Assembly: GCA_010692425.1 (NCBI GenBank)
Contig: JAAHHJ010000020.1
Coordinates: 1-64,000 of the forward strand
Direction of reading: 5' to 3'
Source: Symploca sp. SIO3C6
GTDB lineage: Bacteria; Cyanobacteriota; Cyanobacteriia; Cyanobacteriales; Coleofasciculaceae
Length of the DNA stretch: 64,000 bases
The position numbers and the translations under genes were made by a program. Shown here piece after piece: positions 55,209 to 64,000 of the stretch (position 1 is the stretch's first letter; every line of letters begins with the position of its first letter). The notes under the pieces are model-generated. The model was not told where the DNA came from, did no database searches, and saw only the letters and a program-made list of their open reading frames with translations.

Positions 55209-58178
55209 CTAAGCTTGAGCATCTTGCTGCATATATAGACAGTAGTAGCGACCTTTGTGATCCATTAATTGATCATGAGTACCCTGTTCTACTAATGAGC
55301 CTTGATCCATCATCAAAATGATGTCGGCATTGCGAATTGTACTCAGACGATGGGTGATGAAAAAGACGGTGCGTCCTTGATATGCTTCAGCCAGACTTAG
55401 GGAAACCTGCCGCTCTGTCTCATAATCTAGGGCGCTTGTAGCTTCGTCCAAAATCAGCATCCGAGGAGACTGCAAAATTGTCCGAGCAATGGCAATTCGC
55501 TGCCGTTGTCCCCCAGATAGGGCTGAACCACGCTCCCCAACACGAGTATTATAACCACTAGGCAAACCCATAATGAAATCATGGGCTGCAGCTATCTTCG
55601 CGGCTTCAATAACTTCTTCGGCACTGGCTTCTGGATTAGTCAGGGCAATATTATCTTGAACCGTGCCATCAAATAACAGTGAGTCCTGAGGGACAATACC
55701 AATCTGGCGCCGTAGGGAATAAAGTTCTACTTTGGAGATATCGTAACCATCAACGATAATGCGACCAGAATTGGCTTCATAAAGTCGAGCCAAAAGCTTA
55801 GTCAGGGTACTTTTACCTGAGCCACTTTGACCAACAATGCCGACAAAAGCACCAGCTGGAATCTGTAAGTTAATATTGTTTAAATTTAGCGGACCGCTAG
55901 CGGCAAAACGGAAAGAAACATTGTCATACTCAACATTCCCCTGAATCGTTGGCAAGGGAATATTATTGCGGTCATCTTCAGAAACCTCTCGCGGCGAGTC
56001 AATAATATCGCTTAGGCGTTCCAGAGACAGTGCTGTCTGCTGGAAATTTTGCCAAATATTAGCTAAGCGCAGCAAGGGCTGAGTTACGTAGCCAGCAATG
56101 ATACGGAAGGCAATCAAACCTCCCAAGGTTAATTGCTGATCTAATACCAGATAAGCTCCCACCCAAAGTACAAGTAAGCCAGAAAGCTTGTTGAGAAATT
56201 GGCTGGTAGAACTAGCTGCTGTTGAGGTCAAAACATTCTTGAATCCCTCATTAACATAACGAGCATAACGGTCTTGCCAATTCCAGCGCGATCGCAACTC
56301 AATATTTTGGGCTTTAACAGTGGAAATCCCCGATAGCACTTCTACCAGATAGGATTGGGTTTGGGCATTGCGCTCTGCCTTGGTGCGCAGTTGTCGTCGC
56401 ACAATGGGGGAAACTAGTACCGTCAACAGTATAAACAGGGGAATCACCGCTAGAGTTACCAGCGTCAACACCCAACTGTAGATCAACATGACCACAATAT
56501 AGACGACGGAAAACACCGCATCTAAGACCACAGTCAAAGCTGTCCCTGTCAGAAACTGGCGGATATTTTCTAGCTCGTTGATGCGAGTAGCTAATTCTCC
56601 AACTGGTCGTTTCTCAAAATAGCGTAAAGGCAAGCGAAATAGGTGGTCAATAATTTCTGAACCCAGTGCCATGTCAATGCGGTTAGTGGTGTCTGCGAAT
56701 AAGTAGGTACGCAGACTCGTTAGCAGCCCCTCAAAGACTGCAAACACCACCAATAAAATCCCCAATACATGCAGGGTTTCGGGACTGTTTTGCACGATTA
56801 CCTTATCGATGATTACCTGAATCATCAAAGGATTCGCCAGACCAAATAGTTGCACAAAGAAGGAAGCAATTAAAACTTCCGTTAAGACTAAGCGATAGCG
56901 AATCAGGGAAGGTATAAACCAACTGAGTCCAAACTTTTTCTTGGGGGTGTCTTTAGTAAGTTTGAGCAACAGTACCTGTCCTTCTTCACCCCAGTTGTCT
57001 TGGAAAGAAGCTGGTTTGATGCGGATAATGCCTGTTTCTGGCACTGCCAGCACTAGTTCTCTTTCGCTGGCTTCATAGAGGACGGCAAAACCTTCGTGCC
57101 AAGAGAGCATTGCTGGCGTTGGCAGTCGGCTAACGGCTTTGGCAGGTACCTTTGCCAATTGTGCAGAAAGCCCCATCAGTTCAGCGACAGCACCACAGTG
57201 CTGGAGAGAGAGACTGCCAGCGCGGGATTGCTGATTTCCAATAACACGGCGTATAATATCTTTGCGGAAAGGAATACTCCAATACTTACTAAGCATGCCA
57301 AAGCAGGCTAAGCTACCATCAACTAGACCTCTACCGCGAACAAAAGGATATCTCCGTCGGACAGCTTGTTCCTCAGTGCTGTAGCCTAAGGACCCCTCTT
57401 CAACTTGTGCAGGGGCATAGGGGATTTCTGGGACTACTTCGGTACTTACAGCTGTTGATGTGGCTTCCTCTTCCAGAAGCTTGCTGGAGAGCATGGAGTC
57501 AGGAATACCTACCAAACGAGTTTTCCCAGGTCCGCTAACTTTGAGGAAGGCTACTGCTTCTGAATTGAGGCGAGTACCAACTGCTAAGTTAGCTGAAGCT
57601 CCGCCGCTGATAAACCAGGCGCGGTCAGCATCCAGTTGGCTGGAGAGTTGTTTGCCAGGAGCCAAGTTATAGATCAAAGCCTTTGACCAAGCTTTAATCG
57701 CAAGTCCTTTGAGATCGCCATCTACTTCGGCTCTATTGCCAATTTCTGCACCTAAGAGGTCAAAAACCTCAATTAAGGCGCAACGTGACCTGAAAGCTGA
57801 CGCCACTGAGGGTTCTTTCTCCAGCCAGTCTAAGAAATCCTTGGTGTTAAAGGTGATGCAAACTGCTTCTGTTGAGGCGATCGCAGTTTCGCAAGGTATT
57901 TTTCTAATTAAACCTACCCAGCCAATAATTGCTCCTGGTTGTAGCAACTTCAAAGTTATTGGGGTCTGGCGACGGGGATCGTAACCGAGGAGACGGGCTT
58001 GACCCTCAAACAGAATGGAGACTTGGGCTGGCATTTTCTCCCTTACCACGATCGGCTGACCCATGCGATAGCGCAGCAGTTGGCACTGTTTTAAGAGTTT
58101 ACCTCGTGCCGCTGATGACAACTGATCAAAAGGAGATATGCCGCCCAGGAATTCTTGAATGGTCGTAGTATAGGTCAT
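55209..58178 (-). CDS. Type I secretion ABC transporter with cNMP and C39-like domains
   Basis: The 989-residue exporter has four parts: a cNMP-binding-like domain (about 10-130), a linker including a second regulatory-like region, a C39-peptidase-like domain (about 275-420), six transmembrane helices (about 435-715) and an ATPase domain (about 745-985) with Walker [22 protein letters not shown] and DEATSALD. The C39 active cysteine appears absent: the place of DCG is DGS (VDGSLACFGM), so this is a C39-like recognition domain as in HlyB-type transporters, not a leader peptidase. It resembles HetC-type proteins. It should drive export of RTX or similar proteins. Confidence 0.93.
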   Translation of the reverse strand: MTYTTTIQEFLGGISPFDQLSSAARGKLLKQCQLLRYRMGQPIVVREKMPAQVSILFEGQARLLGYDPRRQTPITLKLLQPGAIIGWVGLIRKIPCETAIASTEAVCITFNTKDFLDWLEKEPSVASAFRSRCALIEVFDLLGAEIGNRAEVDGDLKGLAIKAWSKALIYNLAPGKQLSSQLDADRAWFISGGASANLAVGTRLNSEAVAFLKVSGPGKTRLVGIPDSMLSSKLLEEEATSTAVSTEVVPEIPYAPAQVEEGSLGYSTEEQAVRRRYPFVRGRGLVDGSLACFGMLSKYWSIPFRKDIIRRVIGNQQSRAGSLSLQHCGAVAELMGLSAQLAKVPAKAVSRLPTPAMLSWHEGFAVLYEASERELVLAVPETGIIRIKPASFQDNWGEEGQVLLLKLTKDTPKKKFGLSWFIPSLIRYRLVLTEVLIASFFVQLFGLANPLMIQVIIDKVIVQNSPETLHVLGILLVVFAVFEGLLTSLRTYLFADTTNRIDMALGSEIIDHLFRLPLRYFEKRPVGELATRINELENIRQFLTGTALTVVLDAVFSVVYIVVMLIYSWVLTLVTLAVIPLFILLTVLVSPIVRRQLRTKAERNAQTQSYLVEVLSGISTVKAQNIELRSRWNWQDRYARYVNEGFKNVLTSTAASSTSQFLNKLSGLLVLWVGAYLVLDQQLTLGGLIAFRIIAGYVTQPLLRLANIWQNFQQTALSLERLSDIIDSPREVSEDDRNNIPLPTIQGNVEYDNVSFRFAASGPLNLNNINLQIPAGAFVGIVGQSGSGKSTLTKLLARLYEANSGRIIVDGYDISKVELYSLRRQIGIVPQDSLLFDGTVQDNIALTNPEASAEEVIEAAKIAAAHDFIMGLPSGYNTRVGERGSALSGGQRQRIAIARTILQSPRMLILDEATSALDYETERQVSLSLAEAYQGRTVFFITHRLSTIRNADIILMMDQGSLVEQGTHDQLMDHKGRYYCLYMQQDAQA

Positions 58179-58421
58179 TATGGCGCTGGCAAAAGAAAAG
58201 TTAAGTTTTGGCTATGTAGCTATGGTAGTTATCACCCTTGATTAAGGTATTTTTCGCAATAGTTGGCTAATATTTACAGTTTTCCGCGCTGAGCTTTTAG
58301 AGTTTAGGATATTTGGCTTAGTATCTCTATTGTTTATCTTAAGCCTAAGATCTAAGTCTTGTGCTTGGGTGATGCTACTGAAAACCCTGATTCGTTCGTT
58401 TGAGCCACAAACAGCTAAGAG

Positions 58422-59147
58422 CTATTCGTTCAATTCCAACTGTTGATTAAGCTGTTGGGTCAGCCAGTTAGTAAAACACTCATTCATTAGTCTTTTGCGC
58501 ATGACCTCATCCAACTGGGCTGGAATAAATTTCTCCAAACGCACAACCACAAGCCATTCCCCTAGGCGTGTCGGTGGACAAACTTGCCCTGGTTGAGAAG
58601 CCATAAGCATTTTTGCCAGTATTGGGTGAGGTGTACTCATCTCCACTGGACCAATTAAACCGCCAGTTTGAGCTTCAGGACCTTTTGAGTATTCCCTTGC
58701 TAGTTCAGCAAAGGACTGCTCTTCTTCTTGAATCCGGAAGTATATTTCTTGAATAATTCCTGGGTCCTGAGTGCGGATCAGGGAATAAATTACCCGGTCT
58801 AATTTTGACTTGCGACCTAGAAAATAGGATTCTAGTTTGTGTCCCCAGGTCTGTTGTTTGAACTTTTCGATTTTCAGTTCTCGCGTTGCTAAGGCTTCTA
58901 GTTGCTGTAAACTCATGCCTTGACGCTTGAGCCAAGCTTGTTGAGCTTCTGGTGAGGTAATCTGATTTTGCTCATAGAATTTCTCCAGAGCTTGGTCTTT
59001 TTCCTCATCTGTACAGGTTATCGAAGCGATCGCTTCGTCAATAATAATTGCACGCAGCAAGGGTGGTAATAATTGATACCCTGCTAACAGAGGAATGATT
59101 TCTTCTGCTGTAATCGTGCGCTCGCCAACTTTTAATACTGCGGACAT
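58422..59147 (-). CDS. SurA/PpiC-type peptidyl-prolyl isomerase
   Basis: From the ATG at 59147 (the frame itself opens at a TTG eight codons earlier) the protein has about 241 residues. An N-terminal helical SurA-like region (about 1-130) precedes a parvulin domain with FAELAREYSKGPEAQTGGLIG and PHPILAKMLMASQPGQV. Such genes often precede type I transporters in cyanobacteria and may help folding of the exported protein or components. The ABC gene lies 243 bases downstream on the same strand. Confidence 0.85.
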   Translation of the reverse strand: MSAVLKVGERTITAEEIIPLLAGYQLLPPLLRAIIIDEAIASITCTDEEKDQALEKFYEQNQITSPEAQQAWLKRQGMSLQQLEALATRELKIEKFKQQTWGHKLESYFLGRKSKLDRVIYSLIRTQDPGIIQEIYFRIQEEEQSFAELAREYSKGPEAQTGGLIGPVEMSTPHPILAKMLMASQPGQVCPPTRLGEWLVVVRLEKFIPAQLDEVMRKRLMNECFTNWLTQQLNQQLELNE

Positions 59148-59262
59148 CCCTGAAATACCATCTTCTGTCAAGTATCGCTGCTGGAAGCAACTTCGTCAAT
59201 ATTGAATTGCGACTTAATAAATTACACCAACAACAGACCCTAACTGCAAATTTATGGCTGAT

Positions 59263-60072
59263 TTAATCATGTTTGCACAGTTGGTGCCAGAGTCGCCACA
59301 CAGCACCACCTACAGCCAACGCCAGTAAACTGGCGATCGAATTCGGTTCAGGAATTGAATTATAGTCACTACCTGGGGGGAAAGAGGGTGGAGGAAGCTG
59401 TTGCCTGACTGGGTTAATCCTGAACAGAGACACCCTATCTACCAGTAAACCTGAATCTTCAGCTCCATCCCCAACATCTACAACTCCGATTCGCAAGGTA
59501 TATGAACCAGCACTGGGAAACTGATAGGAGAATGATTTAAAGCCAGTTTCGCTGATAAATACTGATTCTGATGGCACTAAGACTGAGAAAGTATCAGCCA
59601 GTTCTTCAAAATTATCTGAGATAGCGACAAATGCAAAATCATTAAAAAATCCTTGAGAGTTGGCATTGGAGAGAAAATTCCAGTCAAAACTCAAAATGTC
59701 TCCGGCGACAGCTGTCAAGGTAGTTTTGATAGCAGAGCCTTCAAACACCTCTCCATTACCCAAACTCAGTAAGGGATCGCCTTCAACACCTATAAAATCT
59801 AATACTTCAGCGAAATTGCCTGTTTGCCCTGAATTAGAAACACCATTAGGTCTCGGGTAGACTGTATCCAACCGCACCTGATATTTTCCTTCCTGAGGAT
59901 TTATTCCATAGGTATCTGTAGTTTCAATAAAAGTCCGACCCAATTTTTCCCAATTGCTGAAATCACCAGTTTCAAAACCACCATTTGGGAGTACTGCATA
60001 GAGCGAACCAACGCTCATTAAGCTGGCTGTACCCAGCCAGTTTAGTATACCAGGTTTGAATAAGGGAAACAT
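59263..60072 (-). CDS. PEP-CTERM sorting-domain protein
   Basis: This 269-residue protein has a hydrophobic start (signal peptide about 1-30), then NGGFETGDFSNW and a beta-sandwich carbohydrate-binding-like body (GDILSFDWNFLSN, GSYTLRIGVVDVG), and ends in the PEP-CTERM anchor: SIPEPNSIASLLALAVGG followed by a Trp/Arg-rich tail. These proteins are sorted by an exosortase-type system to the outer surface or matrix. It follows the PpiC gene by 91 bases in the downstream direction of its own strand, but promoter sharing is not clear. Confidence 0.92.
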   Translation of the reverse strand: MFPLFKPGILNWLGTASLMSVGSLYAVLPNGGFETGDFSNWEKLGRTFIETTDTYGINPQEGKYQVRLDTVYPRPNGVSNSGQTGNFAEVLDFIGVEGDPLLSLGNGEVFEGSAIKTTLTAVAGDILSFDWNFLSNANSQGFFNDFAFVAISDNFEELADTFSVLVPSESVFISETGFKSFSYQFPSAGSYTLRIGVVDVGDGAEDSGLLVDRVSLFRINPVRQQLPPPSFPPGSDYNSIPEPNSIASLLALAVGGAVWRLWHQLCKHD

Positions 60073-60291
60073 ATCAGCATATTTGAGAGGATAGATACTT
60101 TTTACTTGCTTGTGAATTGAGATTGAGCCAGATAGAATTCAGTGAGTGTTCATCTGAACTTTTTCTTGCCAATCTGATCATAAATGAGTTTTCTAAAAGC
60201 TTATATGAAATTATCATCAAGCACCAACCTGGCTTTCAGATTTTTGTGATCATAGCTGCTAAATTTGTGCAAATTATATCTCAATCTCAGC

Positions 60292-60732
60292 TTAGATCAC
60301 TACGTTACCGCCCACTACCAAATCCGAGGCATTCGAGTTTAGCACTATGGCAATTGTCCTGGATGGTGCTGTTCCCAAACCGTCGGGATCGATTTGAATT
60401 CTGGTACTTGAGCCACTTTGTACAAGTTGTAGATATTGATCAATCAGGGGGCTATTACCTTGATCCTCAAGTTGGGCAAATACCTGTACTAGGATGATTC
60501 TGTCTTCACTAACACTAAAATCAGTGATTATGTCTGTACGTTCGTTAAAGCTCTTAAACAGGAAGTCGTCACTTCCCATACCTCCGGTGAGAATATCGCC
60601 ATCTAAACCACCAAACAAAGTGTCATCACCATTACCAGCATCGATTATGTCTCTACCTTGCCCGCCTTGAATGAGGTCACTAGCATTAGTACCAGTTAGG
60701 TAATCAGCTTCTTGTGTGCCATTAATTTCCAT
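60292..60732 (-). CDS. RTX-repeat calcium-binding protein, short
   Basis: The ATG at 60732 has GGAGG 5 bases upstream and is preferred over a frame 12 codons longer. The 146-residue protein starts EINGTQEADYLTGT and has about three RTX repeats (QGGQGRDIIDAGNGDDTLFGG, LTGGMGSDDF), then a cap region (ITDFSVSEDRIILVQVF). Lack of a signal peptide suggests type I secretion; the ABC/HlyD pair lies 2-7 kb away. Confidence 0.9.
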   Translation of the reverse strand: MEINGTQEADYLTGTNASDLIQGGQGRDIIDAGNGDDTLFGGLDGDILTGGMGSDDFLFKSFNERTDIITDFSVSEDRIILVQVFAQLEDQGNSPLIDQYLQLVQSGSSTRIQIDPDGLGTAPSRTIAIVLNSNASDLVVGGNVVI

Positions 60733-61171
60733 CACAGCCTCCAAGCAATTCGCTACAGAGATACTCAACTCTCAAGAGCAATCAAAAATTTTTGCTTTCC
60801 TATTCAGATTAACTGCAAAACAAGCCATTACTCACAACTCAAGCTGAAAATTTACCTATTCTGACGAGACACTTAACATCCTCAGCTCCAGTCATGCCCG
60901 ATAGCAGGGCTTGAGGCGAAGCGCGTTATTTTCAACTGGAGTACCAGATAAAAGCGTGGATTTCTTCATTCGTTGGGAGTTTTCTTCAATTTTCTTGCTA
61001 TATAATTAACCCACGGTGCTGCCAACGTTGAGCGCAAAGTAGAGATAAGGCTAGGCGCAAGTCTAGGCAAGGTTTGTAGGGCATTTTTGACCCCCGCCTA
61101 CCAAGTTTAAATCTGGAAAACTAAAGCTTAGGGGTTTGGTTTGAAAATGCCCTAACCTGCCATCTGCTTCA

Positions 61172-61195
61172 ATCTTCGTGTTGAAACACGAAGAT
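61172..61195. repeat. Perfect 10-bp palindrome upstream of the phasin-like gene
   Basis: ATCTTCGTGT-TGAA-ACACGAAGAT, 30 bases before the ATG at 61225. It may be a 5'-UTR hairpin or an interspersed palindrome of the kind common in cyanobacteria. The rest of 60733-61224 holds no gene I can see. Confidence 0.6.
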
Positions 61196-61224
61196 AGGTC
61201 AATAATAGCCAACTAGAACTTAGA

Positions 61225-61617
61225 ATGAACTCTGACAATTTTCTGCAATTACTACAGACTGGAATTCGCGCCTCCTTGGGAGCGACAACCTTACTTGTGG
61301 AAACTCTACAAGATCCTAGAAAGCGAGAAGACGGTTTTTCACAATTACAGTCAGATTTTAGTCAACAGTTGAGTCAGTGGGCAGAAAAAGGAGAACAAAC
61401 TGAACAAGAAGCGCGCAGTTTCCTTGAGCAACTTTTGAATAGATCAAGCAATCAGGGCAATACATCGGTAACTGTAACATCTACTGAAACCTCTGCAACT
61501 CCAACTACAAGCACTACCTCACCCAATACGCGGAGTTCTATAGAGGATTTGACTGCCCAAATTGCTGCCCTCAGAACCGAGTTAGAGCAATTGCGCCAAT
61601 CGGACTCCAATAGTTGA
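61225..61617 (+). CDS. Small phasin-like helical protein
   Basis: 130 residues: an N-terminal hydrophobic helix (NFLQLLQTGIRASLGATTLLVETL), a charged helical part (QLQSDFSQQLSQWAEKGEQTEQEARSFLEQLL), a Thr/Ser/Asn-rich linker and a C-terminal coiled coil (IEDLTAQIAALRTELEQL). The layout resembles phasin-type granule-associated or cyanobacterial conserved proteins. It stands alone, between a palindrome and a downstream hairpin. Confidence 0.6.
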   Translation: MNSDNFLQLLQTGIRASLGATTLLVETLQDPRKREDGFSQLQSDFSQQLSQWAEKGEQTEQEARSFLEQLLNRSSNQGNTSVTVTSTETSATPTTSTTSPNTRSSIEDLTAQIAALRTELEQLRQSDSNS

Positions 61618-61624
61618 TTAACAA

Positions 61625-61646
61625 ATTGTCTGAAAATTCAGACAAT
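61625..61646 (+). terminator. Hairpin after the phasin-like gene
   Basis: ATTGTCTGAA and TTCAGACAAT form a 10-bp inverted repeat separated by two bases, so the hairpin itself opens to a small loop. It begins 8 bases after the stop. No T-run follows, so it may stabilise the transcript end rather than terminate alone. Confidence 0.6.
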
Positions 61647-62080
61647 CAAAACTACACTCATCTCCAGTTGTTTCTCCCATCTGCTCCAGCGCCTAGGGCT
61701 TACCTAGGTGCGCCCCTAGTCTTGTGAGCATTACATTTACTAGATTTGTCTAAAGCTAATCCGAGCCTTTTTTGGGTAAGAGAACAATCTCTCACTATTG
61801 CAAATAGCCAAAAACAAAAAAATTATTTTTAAGCTTTGCTGGGGAGTATCAAGGCGGATTGCCGCAATTATCTGAGATTATTTTGACATAATCCTCCTAG
61901 TCTTTTTAATTGACTTTTGGCAAAACAGGCTGCTTGCCAAGCTGCTCGAGAGCCACTTTAGCTGATACCATCACGCTCAAACAGCAGCAGCTGACTTGGC
62001 TCTCAAGTTGAGATTAACAGCATTAACCAGGCTTGATCTCGGCGTCTTCGGGTTAAACTGAAACACTACCAAACTTATTG
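61647..62080. other. Gap with a stem-loop near 61689
   Basis: GCGCCTAGG/CCTAGG(T)GCGC (61689-61713) is a hairpin with one bulge; the rest shows nothing recognised. Confidence 0.5.
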
Positions 62081-62329
62081 TCAGTCATTGTCCCACTCCT
62101 CGGAGCCTAACAAATCACCAATGCAGTCTCTAAGCAAAAAGTCGCACTCCTCAAGTTCACACTCAACACAAACCCACTCTCGTGCAGGGATGTATTGGCA
62201 CAGGACATATATGGGCTGCCGACGACTTATAGTTCCCTTGTCTACTAGACAACGTGCTTCTTCTCTGATGACGTCGATGGAGTATCGGATTGAAGATGTA
62301 GATTGCACCGTTTCAACAATCATATGCAT
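62081..62329 (-). CDS. DUF4327-family protein
   Basis: 82 residues with the family pattern: RYSIDVIREEARCLVDKG, SRRQPIYVLCQYIPAREW, CVECELEECDFLLRDCIGDL, EEWDND. DUF4327 proteins are small, cyanobacterial and of unknown function. Two start codons (residues 1 and 3) are possible. Confidence 0.9.
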   Translation of the reverse strand: MHMIVETVQSTSSIRYSIDVIREEARCLVDKGTISRRQPIYVLCQYIPAREWVCVECELEECDFLLRDCIGDLLGSEEWDND

Positions 62330-62593
62330 TAGCCGGGTAAGGGTATATAACAGGGGTACGATTAAATCTTATCGAACTAGTCGTTATAGTGAAAATAAAT
62401 TTATTTCAGTATATTAAACTACAACTAACTTCAATTCTTTAATAAAGCTTGAAAAATGTCAAGGCAATGAAAAATTTCAAAATACTCCTTGAACTGCCCT
62501 CGGCTCACAGACCATAGTAGGCATTTTTTTTTGCAAAAAGACAATATAAATTACGAACTCACAAAGCTGGTATTAGTACAAGCTCCATCAAAC

Positions 62594-64000
62594 TTAAAGA
62601 AAATACGTAAAGGTATTCACCGATGTGCTTGGAGAGAACAGAACTTCAAGGGCAACTTCCTGAGCTTTTGGCATCTGTCCGTAGGAAAATACATAAGGTG
62701 TTTCTGGAGGCAATTCTGGTAAAAAACGCTTGAGAGCATAAGGGCTACCATAAATGATGATCGCTTGTAAAATCTCTTTTTTTAACAATCTCTTTAGTAA
62801 GTTCTCTGCGATTGGTGTGAATCCAGCACTACCTCGAAACGGGTTGCCACGGATGAATAACTGTAGGAGAGTTATTCTGGTGCCAACAGCATCGTCTATT
62901 GCGGCGAGGGGAGTTGGGGTATGGCAGTCTATTAATTGTAGTTCATAGCCCTTTTGGCTTGGTAGAAGTAATGCTGGTGAGTTTCGCCTTAAAAAGTCAC
63001 AAACCAAGGCGTCATCGACTACAATCAGGTTGCGCAGTTGGCGTTGGCTGTTAATAGACTCTGGCGGCAAAGGCAGCGCACCACCGCTCAACTGAGAATC
63101 TTGCAAAATGCTAGCAGCAGTCGCTAGAGCAACAGGCTGTGCTAATTGTGAAAGAGAATTTGTGACAGAATATTGATGTTCAGAAGCTTCTAACCTTTTC
63201 CTTTGTTCCTGTTGAGCTATGATCACCTTAGCTTTTGCTTTCCAGATGCGCTCTAGGGATGCTTGAATTCGCTCTCTAGATAGTCGCCCTGCCAACACAG
63301 CCTCACAAACTGCCTCAATTGTGCTTTCCGGATCAGTAGGCATCAGTAAAATATCTGCTCCGGCTTCTACAGCCATGACTGAGGCAAATTCTGCGCCATA
63401 GCTATTGGTGATTGCACCCATTACCAGGGCATCTGTAACGATCAAGCCCTCAAATTCTAGGCTGTTTCTGAGCAAATTAGTCAAAATCTGCTTAGATAAA
63501 GTTGCTGGGTGTTGATTGTCCCAGGCTCTAACTAGCAGATGGGCGCTCATTATAGCATCGACTCCAGAAGCAATCGCAGCTCTAAAGGGAGGCAATTCTA
63601 CTTGCTGTAGTCGTGATTCTGAGTGGAGAATGACTGGCAAGTCAAGATGAGAATCAGTTGCTGTGTCACCGTGCCCTGGAAAATGTTTGGCAGTAGTTAA
63701 GACTTGATAGTGTTGAGCACCACGAATGAAGGCACAAGCTAGCTGACTTACTATTTCCGGTGTCTCGGCGAAGGAGCGGATATTAATTACTGGGTTTTGG
63801 GGATTGTTGTTGACATCAACTACTGGTGCAAGTAACCAGTTGATACCAATAGCTAGGGCTTCCTGGGCGGTAATTGCCCCCATTTGTTCAGCATAAAACT
63901 GGGCTTGGGCTAAGTTTTGCTGTGCTAGTGAACCAACTGCCATTGGTGGTGGAAACCAGGTGGCACCTGTAAAGCGTTGACCAACTCCTTCCTCAATGTC
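62594..64000 (-). CDS. GH3-family beta-N-acetylhexosaminidase-like enzyme, 5' end beyond the window
   Basis: The frame continues past the right edge at base 64000 (upstream residues read ...DIEEGVGQRFTGATWFPPP, then MAVGSLAQQ), so the true start lies outside. GH3/NagZ signatures: TTAKHFPGHGDTATDSH (His-containing loop with catalytic dyad) and the nucleophile Asp in IVTDALVMGAI. NagZ hydrolyses N-acetylglucosamine from peptidoglycan fragments. The C-terminal part (about 265-449 counted from MAVGS) is longer than short NagZ and resembles the second GH3 domain. Confidence 0.92.
   Translation of the reverse strand, partial: DIEEGVGQRFTGATWFPPPMAVGSLAQQNLAQAQFYAEQMGAITAQEALAIGINWLLAPVVDVNNNPQNPVINIRSFAETPEIVSQLACAFIRGAQHYQVLTTAKHFPGHGDTATDSHLDLPVILHSESRLQQVELPPFRAAIASGVDAIMSAHLLVRAWDNQHPATLSKQILTNLLRNSLEFEGLIVTDALVMGAITNSYGAEFASVMAVEAGADILLMPTDPESTIEAVCEAVLAGRLSRERIQASLERIWKAKAKVIIAQQEQRKRLEASEHQYSVTNSLSQLAQPVALATAASILQDSQLSGGALPLPPESINSQRQLRNLIVVDDALVCDFLRRNSPALLLPSQKGYELQLIDCHTPTPLAAIDDAVGTRITLLQLFIRGNPFRGSAGFTPIAENLLKRLLKKEILQAIIIYGSPYALKRFLPELPPETPYVFSYGQMPKAQEVALEVLFSPSTSVNTFTYFL

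Noticed and set aside
55209-58178. Bacteriocin leader-processing C39 peptidase
   Set aside because: The catalytic Cys of the DCG motif is replaced (DGS), so peptide cleavage is unlikely.

Overview
The window looks like chromosomal DNA of a cyanobacterium, probably a large, repeat-rich filamentous one. Supporting signs are frequent HIP1 octamers (GCGATCGC), cyanobacteria-typical families (DUF4327, a phasin-like protein, an extra BchH-type chelatase subunit, an RND/ABC export cluster, a PEP-CTERM protein, Uma2 nucleases), a PatG-type cyanobactin protease remnant, and many short tandem and palindromic repeats between and inside genes. The exact genus cannot be fixed from sequence alone.

Layout. 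1-2.4 kb: G-rich minisatellite, then uvrC. 2.4-7 kb: a membrane protein and, convergent with it, a BchH-type chelatase subunit. 7-10.3 kb: a Uma2 remnant, a one-domain H-type lectin, and a likely redox operon (NDH-2, DoxX, DCC). 10.3-14.2 kb: a dispersed 108-bp element, a decayed subtilase/AAA pair with a Uma2 domain fused on, and tRNA-Gly(CCC). 14.5-20.2 kb: HD-type hydrolase plus OppC-like permease, an LRAT-PspA-like protein, TVP38 plus a MerA-like flavoprotein. 20.6-26.4 kb: a repeat-rich surface protein, then a two-gene oxylipin-type unit (COX/alpha-dioxygenase relative plus compact P450-like protein). 26.4-33.6 kb: lpxB, yraN, dnaG with a duplicated 5' end, a peptidoglycan hydrolase, a candidate structured RNA, TspO. 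33.7-35.8 kb: RTX protein, IS630 fragment. 36-45.1 kb: an export cluster (FtsX permease, RND pump, adaptor, ATPase) interrupted by a broken AlbA/RecG-like gene. 45.5-50.3 kb: PatG remnant, GH5 glycosidase with 17-residue linker repeats, two mobile-element-like repeats. 50.7-53.2 kb: tandem LPG-synthase-like membrane proteins. 53.6-60.8 kb: type I secretion module (PpiC, cNMP-C39-like ABC transporter, HlyD) with PEP-CTERM and RTX proteins. 61.2-64 kb: phasin-like protein, DUF4327, NagZ-like GH3 running off the edge.

How the parts relate. Several proteins without N-terminal signal peptides (two RTX proteins, the DUF4114 surface protein, possibly the GH5 enzyme) are plausible cargo for the type I secretion genes at 53.6-59.1 kb; this is inference. 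Gene decay is prominent: six broken genes are visible, several with clean internal deletions. The most notable observations are the dioxygenase/P450-like pair, the four-hairpin RNA candidate at 32.7 kb, the 35-bp duplication at the dnaG start, in-frame repeat or palindrome insertions in uvrC, lpxB and an OppC-like gene, and two miniature inverted-repeat element families.
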